Of a stretch of DNA of 11,842 nt, positions 7,565 through 11,842 are shown piece by piece. The notes under the pieces are model-generated. The model did no database searches, had not been told where the DNA came from, and saw nothing but the letters and a program-made list of their open reading frames with translations. A program made the position numbers and the translations under genes. How positions within the stretch are numbered: the first letter of the stretch is position 1; each line of letters begins with the position of its first letter. This DNA comes from Candidatus Tenebribacter mawsonii (GTDB lineage Bacteria; Cloacimonadota; Cloacimonadia; Cloacimonadales; TCS61), in the NCBI GenBank assembly GCA_030765665.1, contig JAVCCD010000034.1, forward strand, positions 1 to 11,842, given 5' to 3'.

Positions 7565-8490
7565 AATATTTTAAAGATCAAAAATGCGATTTTACTAACC
7601 CAGTTATAACAATGGGAACATTTGATGGTGTGCATTTAGGGCATATCAAACTATTAGATGAAGTAGTAAAAAAAGCTAAGATTAATAACACCAAATCAAT
7701 TGTGATCACATATTATAATCATCCTTTAGAAACTATTCATAAAAAAACTTTTCCGTATCTTCTAACGGAACGAGAAAACAAAGAAAAATTAATAAAATTG
7801 TGCGGGATTGATTGTGTTCTATATCTAGATTTTAACGAAAAGATGGCACAAATGCAACCAAAAGAATTTTTGAAAAAGATAATAATAGATGAGGTTGGTT
7901 CTAAAACAATTGTAGTTGGCTACGATACTCATTTTGGGAGTTCACGAGAAGGTGATTTTCAATTTCTCAAAAAGAGTTCTGCACTTTATGATGTTAGTGT
8001 TGAACAAATTGAACCTGTTAGAATAAATAATCATATTATTAGCAGTAGTCTTGTAAGGGATTATATCAGAGAAGGTGATATGGAGTATGCTACAAAATTG
8101 CTAGGTAGAAATTACTCCATTTATGGTTCAATTCAGTTAGGACATCACATTGGCAGGAAGATTGGATTTCCCACAATAAATCTTCACCCTGCAAATGCAA
8201 ATAAACTAATTCCTGCGATAGGTGTATATATTTGCGAAGTTAAGGTGAATGGAAAAACTTATGAGGGAGTAACAAATATTGGTTACTCACCAACCTTAAA
8301 GACTACCAGAATTAAAGAGATCGAAACTTATATTCTAGATTTTAATGAGGATTTGTACTACCAGAATGTTGAGATAATTTTTAATAAAAGATTACGTGAC
8401 GAATTACATTTCAAAGATAAGAATGATCTTATTGAAGCCATTAATAATGATGTAAAGGAAACACGTGATTATTTTGAAAGGAGAAAATAA
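7561..8490 (+). CDS. ribF: Bifunctional riboflavin kinase / FAD synthetase
   Basis: A 309-residue two-domain enzyme that phosphorylates riboflavin to FMN and adenylates FMN to FAD. The N-terminal nucleotidyltransferase domain shows GTFDGVHLGH (19-28), VGYDTHFGSSREGD (119-132) and ISSSLVR (160-166, matching the family's ISST.IR). The C-terminal riboflavin kinase domain shows GRKIGFPTINL (198-208, PTxN motif), NIGYSPT and IETYILDF, with the probable catalytic Glu at E255. Both halves look intact. The start overlaps the truB stop (ATGA) and has no obvious ribosome binding site, so it should be coupled. There is no FMN riboswitch directly upstream, as expected for an operon-internal gene. Confidence 0.97.
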   Translation: MKYFKDQKCDFTNPVITMGTFDGVHLGHIKLLDEVVKKAKINNTKSIVITYYNHPLETIHKKTFPYLLTERENKEKLIKLCGIDCVLYLDFNEKMAQMQPKEFLKKIIIDEVGSKTIVVGYDTHFGSSREGDFQFLKKSSALYDVSVEQIEPVRINNHIISSSLVRDYIREGDMEYATKLLGRNYSIYGSIQLGHHIGRKIGFPTINLHPANANKLIPAIGVYICEVKVNGKTYEGVTNIGYSPTLKTTRIKEIETYILDFNEDLYYQNVEIIFNKRLRDELHFKDKNDLIEAINNDVKETRDYFERRK

Positions 8491-9839
8491 TGTTCTTCTG
8501 TACAGAATGCGGATCTGAAACGACAAAGTGGAGCGGAAAGTGCCCTGCTTGTGGTGCTTGGAACAGCCTGAAAGAAACAACAAGTGTTACCGGAAAAAAG
8601 AATAAGAAAAATAAAGGTAGAGATCTCTTTGAAAACGAACCAAGTCGCAAACCTCAGAAAATAAAAGATATAAACTATTCTGAACAGCAACGTACTAAAA
8701 CTGGCATTAGTGAATTTGATGGAACTCTTGGTGGTGGGATCGTTCCAGGAATGGTCGTACTCATTGGAGGAGAACCTGGAGTTGGCAAATCAACATTACT
8801 CCTACAGGTTTCCGATCAACTAGCTAATAATAATAAAAGTGTTTTATATATTTCTGGTGAAGAGAGCCAGGAACAGATCAAACTTCGAAGTCAGCGACTT
8901 GAATGTGATTCTGATAAGTTATTTCTTTATTGTGCAACTGATTTTGAAGAAATAGCTCAAACAATATTTAATACTGAACCAGATGTCGTGGTAATAGATT
9001 CAATTCAATCAATGTATCTAAGCACAATAGAGAGTGCACCAGGAAGCGTTTCACAGCTTCGAGAATGTACGGGGTATTTCACACGGATAGCTAAACAGAA
9101 GAATATTCCAATATTCCTAATTGGGCACGTAACAAAAGGCGGTATGGTTGCAGGACCAAAAATAATTGAGCACATGGTTGATACGGTATTATACTTTGAA
9201 GGTGAAACACAAAATCAATTTAAGATTCTCCGTGCAACTAAGAATCGTTTTGGTTCCACCAATGAAATTGGACTTTTCGAAATGCTTTCAACTGGTTTAT
9301 CGGAAGTAAAAGATCCTTCTCAGTTATTCCTGACAAGAGAGAATAACATTGGCTCATCAGTTGGTTGCCTTTTAGAAGGTTCAAGAGCTTTTTTGGTGGA
9401 AGTTCAAGCACTTGTGTCTCCGGCAAGTTATGGAACACCACAAAGGGTATCACTGGGATTCAATCATCGCAAATTGGCATTATTGCTTGCTGTTGTTGAG
9501 AAGAATTTATCTGTTAATCTTAGGAACAATGATGTATTTTTGAATCTAACTGGTGGTATTAAAATTACCGATCCCGGATTAGATCTTGCCATTATTGCAG
9601 CAATTTTATCCAGCTTTAAAGAACTCACTCTACCTGCTAATACACTTTTTCTTGGTGAGGTTGGACTTAATGGAGAGATTAGACCTGTATCTCAAACCGA
9701 CAAAAGAATTAAAGAAGCAAAAAAACTTGGATATGAAAACATAATCATCTCTGCAAAAAGTAAGAATTCAAGCAAATCAGCAAAAATAAAAAAAATCAAA
9801 CATGTTCGACAACTCTTTCCAATATTGTTTAATAAATAG
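8490..9839 (+). CDS. radA: DNA repair protein RadA (Sms)
   Basis: A 449-residue RecA-like helicase-type ATPase that extends D-loops and processes branched recombination intermediates. In order it has a C4 zinc finger (C4, C7, C18, C21), Walker A GGEPGVGKS (93-101), Walker B VVVID (166-170), the RadA-specific KNRFG motif (251-255) and a C-terminal Lon-protease-like domain (about 285-449) that makes contacts in the hexamer. The family is usually about 450 residues. The ATG shares one base with the ribF stop (TAATG), and AAGGAG (8477-8482) sits 7 nt upstream, so it can be translated on its own. It is the last gene of the run; the hairpin-rich spacer begins right after its stop. Confidence 0.98.
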   Translation: MFFCTECGSETTKWSGKCPACGAWNSLKETTSVTGKKNKKNKGRDLFENEPSRKPQKIKDINYSEQQRTKTGISEFDGTLGGGIVPGMVVLIGGEPGVGKSTLLLQVSDQLANNNKSVLYISGEESQEQIKLRSQRLECDSDKLFLYCATDFEEIAQTIFNTEPDVVVIDSIQSMYLSTIESAPGSVSQLRECTGYFTRIAKQKNIPIFLIGHVTKGGMVAGPKIIEHMVDTVLYFEGETQNQFKILRATKNRFGSTNEIGLFEMLSTGLSEVKDPSQLFLTRENNIGSSVGCLLEGSRAFLVEVQALVSPASYGTPQRVSLGFNHRKLALLLAVVEKNLSVNLRNNDVFLNLTGGIKITDPGLDLAIIAAILSSFKELTLPANTLFLGEVGLNGEIRPVSQTDKRIKEAKKLGYENIIISAKSKNSSKSAKIKKIKHVRQLFPILFNK

Positions 9840-9851
9840 ATCTACAACTAA

Positions 9852-9870
9852 TCTCCCTTTGTAAGGGAGA
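9852..9870. repeat. Hairpin A1, perfect 8-bp stem with TGT loop
   Basis: TCTCCCTT (9852-9859) and AAGGGAGA (9863-9870) pair perfectly around a 3-nt loop TGT, starting 13 nt after the radA stop. The 3' side continues ATTAAAGAGGG with no T-run, so it is a poor intrinsic terminator. It could still protect the radA mRNA 3' end. It is reminiscent of dispersed REP-type hairpins in AT-rich genomes, which fits the nearby RAYT gene. Confidence 0.6.
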
Positions 9871-9892
9871 ATTAAAGAGGGTTTAATATGTA

Positions 9893-9937
9893 CATCGACG
9901 TTGTACGTCGATGATAATCGCAACGTACAACGTTGCG
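9893..9937. repeat. Inverted hairpin pair A2/A3 with complementary loops
   Basis: A2: CATCGACGT (9893-9901) pairs with ACGTCGATG (9905-9913), a 9-bp stem with loop TGT. A3: CGCAACGT (9919-9926) pairs with ACGTTGCG (9930-9937), an 8-bp stem with loop ACA. The 10-mer ACGTTGTACG at the top of A2 (9898-9907) is the exact reverse complement of CGTACAACGT in A3 (9924-9933). The two are inverted copies of one core with different outer arms, each still self-complementary. Only 5 nt separate them. Confidence 0.75.
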
Positions 9938-9959
9938 GTACAATATCTTTGTCTTCTGG

Positions 9960-9981
9960 TTGATAAGTTCGAACTTATCAA
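9960..9981. repeat. Perfect 22-bp palindrome A4 upstream of the CARF-HTH gene
   Basis: Eleven bases starting TTGATAAG (9960-9970) are exactly mirrored by the next eleven ending CTTATCAA (9971-9981), with TTCGAA at the centre. It is followed by TCCAA, the same kind of suffix seen after other hairpins in this segment. It ends 84 bp before the start codon of the CARF-HTH gene, so it may be an operator for that regulator or another member of the hairpin family. Confidence 0.7.
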
Positions 9982-10002
9982 TCCAATTGCTTCATCAAAT
10001 TT

Positions 10003-10030
10003 AACTTACGAACAAGTTGTTTATTTTTTT
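10003..10030 (+). terminator. Weak candidate terminator before the CARF-HTH gene
   Basis: AACTT (10003-10007) can pair with AAGTT (10014-10018) around 6 nt, followed by a T-rich stretch interrupted by one A (10020-10030). The stem is short and AT-only apart from one pair, so termination would be weak. It is the only terminator-like feature with a T-run between radA and the next gene. Confidence 0.25.
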
Positions 10031-10045
10031 ATTGCCAAGTTTTCC

Positions 10046-10051
10046 TAAAAT
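10046..10051 (+). promoter_or_regulatory. Possible -10 box of the CARF-HTH gene
   Basis: TAAAAT lies 14 bp before the ATG at 10066 and matches the -10 consensus at 5 of 6 positions, but no good -35 box is at the right distance. Transcription from it would give a nearly leaderless mRNA, which fits the lack of a ribosome binding site before this gene. No sigma-54 promoter (GG-N10-GC) was found in the 80 bp upstream. Confidence 0.2.
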
Positions 10052-10065
10052 CCATTTTTCAAATT

Positions 10066-10776
10066 ATGAAAATATTAATAACTTTTATCGGTAATCATGA
10101 TCCGTATGCAGATGGAAAAGAGAAACTTGGTCCAATTCTCTCCATATTACAAAAACGTAAATTTGATAAACTTTTTTTACTATTTAATAATGATCGTTAT
10201 TGGGATTCGTTGATTAAAACTCAAGAATACTGCAATCAACATTATCCAGAAATGAAAGTAGAATACAGGCAAGCAGAAAGTTTGAGTCCAATTGATTATA
10301 ATTTGGTTTATCCGGCAATGTATCAAGTTGTGCAAAAGATTAAAAGAGATAATTCAAAAGCAAAATTCACAATTTCCGTAACTTCAGGAACACCGACAAT
10401 GCATGCATGCTGGCTATTTCTTGTTCAGGGTGGAGTTATTAAAGCAGAGCTTATACAGACTTCTCGTGAAGCAGGTGTCCAAAAGATAACTTTTAAATTG
10501 GATGATTTCCCGAAAATAGAACAAACTGACGAGATCAAAGCAATGTTGACACAATTGAGTAGAGAAAATGAACAACTCAAAAAATCAACCAATCTAAATA
10601 CTTCTATTAAAAATGGATTCTACATTCCTGATGATGGGCTAGATATTGATAACGAGATTATACCAGCATATTATAAAGGTGCATTAAAAAAAGCAAATGG
10701 AAATGCCACAAAAGCTGCTGAATTATTAAAATTAAAACCGCATACATTTAGAAAAAGATTGAAAAGTTTGGAGTGA
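10066..10776 (+). CDS. CARF-like (RtcR-type) sensor domain fused to a Fis-type HTH; no AAA+ domain
   Basis: A 236-residue protein in two parts. Residues 1-150 resemble a CARF-type Rossmann ligand-binding domain: N-terminal strand KILITFIGNHD, then the signature VTSGTPTMHACW (105-116) and AELIQTS (127-133). These resemble the N-terminal domain of RtcR, the RNA-repair regulator, from memory rather than alignment. Residues 155-188 form a polar, possibly coiled linker. Residues 190-236 (DGLDIDNEIIP, then ALKKANGNATKAAELLKL and RKRLKSL) are the Fis-type HTH that ends sigma-54 activators. RtcR's AAA+ module is missing, so it probably acts as a ligand-controlled DNA-binding protein that cannot drive sigma-54 polymerase. 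There is no clear ribosome binding site. The stop overlaps a hairpin. The ligand (cyclic oligoadenylate or RNA end) and targets are unknown. Confidence 0.75.
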   Translation: MKILITFIGNHDPYADGKEKLGPILSILQKRKFDKLFLLFNNDRYWDSLIKTQEYCNQHYPEMKVEYRQAESLSPIDYNLVYPAMYQVVQKIKRDNSKAKFTISVTSGTPTMHACWLFLVQGGVIKAELIQTSREAGVQKITFKLDDFPKIEQTDEIKAMLTQLSRENEQLKKSTNLNTSIKNGFYIPDDGLDIDNEIIPAYYKGALKKANGNATKAAELLKLKPHTFRKRLKSLE

Positions 10777-10795
10777 ATTAATTTCTTTAATTCAC
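10773..10795. repeat. Hairpin D0 overlapping the CARF-HTH stop codon
   Basis: GTGAATTAA (10773-10781) pairs perfectly with TTAATTCAC (10787-10795) around TTTCT: 9 bp with a 5-nt loop. The TGA stop (10774-10776) lies in the left arm. It is followed by AAA and then the tandem array. Its arms match those of the hairpin at 11705-11727 except for one compensated base pair (T-A here, C-G there). Confidence 0.7.
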
Positions 10796-10798
10796 AAA

Positions 10799-10936
10799 GC
10801 ATCAAAGGAATTGATGTATTCCAAAGCATCAAAGGAATTGATGTATTCCAAAAGCATCAAAGGAATTGATGTATTCCAAAAGCATCAAAGGAATTGATGT
10901 ATTCCAAAAGCATCAAAACAATTGATGCAGTCCAAA
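10799..10936. repeat. Tandem array of five 27-28-bp hairpin units
   Basis: Units start at 10799, 10826, 10854, 10882 and 10910. Each has stem CATCAA, loop AGGAA, stem TTGATG, then TATTCC and an A-run. Units 2-4 are identical 28-mers; unit 1 is one A shorter. Unit 5 is divergent (loop AACAA, suffix AGTCC) but gains a base pair, giving 7-bp arms GCATCAA/TTGATGC. GGAAT can alternatively pair with ATTCC, so each unit can adopt two exclusive folds or a pseudoknot. The array ends 4 nt before the AGGAG ribosome binding site (10941-10945) of the RAYT gene and may lie in its 5' untranslated region. There are no spacers, so it is not a CRISPR. Confidence 0.9.
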
Positions 10937-10949
10937 TAAAAGGAGAATT

Positions 10950-11486
10950 ATGGAAATTTACAAAACTTATCAACATAATCCACCACATTTATTCAGAAAA
11001 AATACTAAGTATTTTATAACAGCTTCTACATATAAGAGAATTCATTTTTTCAATTCTAACCAATCGAAGCAAATCCTTTTAGATAGTATTCTTAAAACGT
11101 TTTCCAAATTCAATTGGGTTATTGAAGATTGGGTAATTTTGGATAACCATTATCATTTGATGGTAGATGTAAAAGATAATCCGAATGATCTCAGTAAAAT
11201 TATCAGAAATATTCATAGATATACTGCAATTCAAATAAAGAAAATTAACCCTCAAGCAAAACAATCAGAAAAAATCTGGTATAATTATTGGGATACTTGC
11301 ATCACATTCGAAAAATCATATTTTGCACGCATTAATTATATTTGGAATAACCCCGTTAAGCACGGATATATAAAGAACTCTGAAGATTGGGAATTCGGAA
11401 GCTATTATTCACGGTTTAGGAAAGAACCGGATTATATAAACGAAATTGTAGAAAAATATCCTTTTGATAAACTTGATTTGGAATAA
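10950..11486 (+). CDS. REP-associated tyrosine transposase (RAYT), Y1/HUH family
   Basis: A 178-residue single-strand DNA transposase of the Y1_Tnp (IS200-like) superfamily, RAYT branch. The HUH metal-binding motif is H67-Y68-H69 in LDNHYHLMVDV. The catalytic Tyr is Y130 in the RAYT signature ARINYIWNNPVKHGY. The C-terminal DWEFGSYYSRF matches the family's W..SSY ending. All catalytic residues are present and the frame is intact, so it is likely active. The ATG is set by AGGAG (10941-10945) 4 nt upstream. RAYTs cut and join single-stranded DNA at REP hairpins and are usually single-copy, domesticated genes surrounded by such hairpins, as here. It has the same orientation as the CARF-HTH gene, with the tandem array between them. 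Confidence 0.93.
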   Translation: MEIYKTYQHNPPHLFRKNTKYFITASTYKRIHFFNSNQSKQILLDSILKTFSKFNWVIEDWVILDNHYHLMVDVKDNPNDLSKIIRNIHRYTAIQIKKINPQAKQSEKIWYNYWDTCITFEKSYFARINYIWNNPVKHGYIKNSEDWEFGSYYSRFRKEPDYINEIVEKYPFDKLDLE

Positions 11487-11506
11487 TTAAAAATTTTGTT
11501 TTGGAG

Positions 11507-11526
11507 TGTTGCAATTTTTTGCAACA
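11507..11526. repeat. Hairpin C1, 8-bp stem with T4 loop
   Basis: TGTTGCAA (11507-11514) pairs with TTGCAACA (11519-11526) around TTTT, 20 nt after the RAYT stop. No T-run follows, so it is not a standard terminator. Its inner core GCAA-Tn-TTGC is the same as in C3 (11572-11592), while the outer four pairs differ. Confidence 0.7.
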
Positions 11527-11544
11527 TGAGATGCTTGCATCTCA
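11527..11544. repeat. Hairpin C2, stem TGAGATGC/GCATCTCA
   Basis: TGAGATGC (11527-11534) and GCATCTCA (11537-11544) are perfect complements with two bases between them; a 7-bp stem with loop CTTG is the physically likely form. It directly abuts C1 without a gap. Confidence 0.7.
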
Positions 11545-11571
11545 GCTTTTAAAAATAAAGTAATTTTTGAG

Positions 11572-11592
11572 TAAAGCAATTTTTTTGCTTTA
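11572..11592. repeat. Hairpin C3, 8-bp stem with T5 loop
   Basis: TAAAGCAA (11572-11579) pairs with TTGCTTTA (11585-11592) around TTTTT. It shares the GCAA-Tn-TTGC core with C1 but has different outer arms that still pair. Confidence 0.7.
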
Positions 11593-11646
11593 TTTATTGG
11601 AACAATTCAGCTTTTCAAGCGACTTTATCGATTATACATTAAAGAA

Positions 11647-11681
11647 TTGATGACAATAGCATCAAATAGTTGATGTATTCC
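11647..11681. repeat. Hairpin C4, diverged copy of the tandem-array unit
   Basis: CATCAA (11660-11665), loop ATAG, TTGATG (11670-11675) and TATTCC (11676-11681) repeat the stem and suffix of the array at 10799-10936, with a changed loop. An extra TTGATG at 11647-11652 can pair with CATCAA instead, giving an alternative fold. Confidence 0.7.
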
Positions 11682-11704
11682 TAGAGAAAGCGTTTTGTCG
11701 TTTT

Positions 11705-11733
11705 GTGAATCAAAGGAATTGATTCACTCCAAA
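11705..11733. repeat. Hairpin C5, 9-bp stem with AGGAA loop
   Basis: GTGAATCAA (11705-11713) pairs with TTGATTCAC (11719-11727) around AGGAA, followed by TCCAAA. The loop, inner TCAA/TTGA pairs and TCC suffix are those of the tandem array; the outer arm GTGAA is that of D0. GGA of the loop can pair with TCC of the suffix. Confidence 0.75.
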
Positions 11734-11734
11734 T

Positions 11735-11750
11735 AGTAACGATAGTTACT
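11735..11750. repeat. Hairpin C6, 6-bp stem with GATA loop
   Basis: AGTAAC (11735-11740) pairs with GTTACT (11745-11750) around GATA, followed by CTGAAA. It starts one base after the AAA suffix of C5. This is the last hairpin in the window. Confidence 0.6.
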
Positions 11751-11842
11751 CTGAAACTAAATTGTAAGGTATAGTGAAAAAACAGCTAACTCCTTATGAA
11801 TTATTAAGATAAGAAGCAGTAAAGAAAAATCAACTGGACAGA

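Larger units (their letters stand above)
10773..11750. mobile_element. REPtron-like unit: RAYT gene flanked by hairpin repeats
   Basis: A RAYT transposase gene (10950-11486) has palindromic hairpin repeats on both sides: six on the left (10773-10936) and six on the right (11507-11750). RAYTs are known to be flanked by REP hairpins that they cleave as single-stranded DNA. The outer limits are not defined by any target-site duplication that I can see, and the hairpins at 9852-9981 may belong to the same element, which would then include the CARF-HTH gene. Confidence 0.45.
11487..11842. other. Gene-free 356-nt stretch, hairpin-rich
   Basis: No convincing complete gene in any frame. The left two-thirds (11507-11750) contains six hairpins, listed separately. 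After 11760 the structure ends. From a GTG at 11774, preceded by AAGG, a short frame reads VKKQLTPYELLR, stop (TAA, 11810-11812), then EAVKKNQLDR to the window end; this may be a broken or mis-called gene start. Confidence 0.7.

Noticed and set aside
9852..9870. Intrinsic terminator for the operon after radA
   Set aside because: The hairpin is strong but is followed by ATTAAAGAGGG, with no T-run on either strand side, so it is listed as a repeat instead.
9982..10065. Sigma-54 promoter expected if the CARF-HTH gene were a classical RtcR locus
   Set aside because: No GG and GC pair with the required 10-bp spacing was found; TTGCC at 10032 has only T-rich sequence upstream.
10799..10936. CRISPR array, suggested by 28-bp repeats next to a CARF-domain gene
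   Set aside because: The units are directly adjacent with no unique spacers, each is itself a hairpin, and no cas genes are present in the window.
11079..11264. Minus-strand ORF of 61 codons inside the RAYT gene
   Set aside because: It lies wholly in another frame of a gene with intact catalytic motifs, and its product has no recognisable features.

Overview
The window comes from an AT-rich bacterium whose ribosome binding sites are mostly of the GGAGG type. No gene here fixes the taxonomy. The gene order rimP-nusA-rnpM-L7Ae-infB-rbfA-DHH-truB-ribF is found in many bacteria. The low GC, the mid-length NusA with one helix-hairpin-helix tail, and the RAYT-type transposase would fit a Cloacimonadota or other FCB-like lineage, but this is a weak guess.

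Layout. (1) 1-388, minus strand: start of a nitrilase-superfamily amidohydrolase that runs off the left edge. (2) 389-661: divergent intergenic region with candidate promoters, an intrinsic-terminator hairpin and a second hairpin just before the first operon gene. It looks like an attenuated leader. (3) 662-9839, plus strand: ten tightly packed genes, rimP, nusA, rnpM, an L7Ae-like gene, infB, rbfA, a DHH phosphoesterase (nrnA-like), truB, ribF and radA. Gaps are 3-31 nt or the genes overlap by 1-8 nt. The set covers 30S maturation, transcription elongation and termination, translation initiation, RNA turnover, tRNA pseudouridylation, flavin cofactor synthesis and recombination repair. (4) 9840-11842: an accessory segment of very different texture, with two genes set in a dense field of hairpins. 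The first gene (10066-10776) encodes a CARF-like, RtcR-type sensor domain joined directly to a Fis-type helix-turn-helix, without the AAA+ sigma-54 activator module that RtcR carries between them. The second (10950-11486) encodes a REP-associated tyrosine transposase (RAYT, Y1/HUH family). The three spacers around them hold about 16 hairpins, including five tandem 27-28-bp units between the two genes.

The most unusual signal is in region 4. Several hairpins share a loop and inner stem but have different outer arms that remain complementary, so they look like one structural family rather than simple sequence repeats. One adjacent pair has fully complementary loop regions. Together with the RAYT this resembles a REPtron-like element whose repeats are conserved in structure more than in sequence. 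The compact CARF-HTH regulator embedded in it is the best candidate for an undescribed system. No cas genes, CRISPR array or rtcBA genes are visible.
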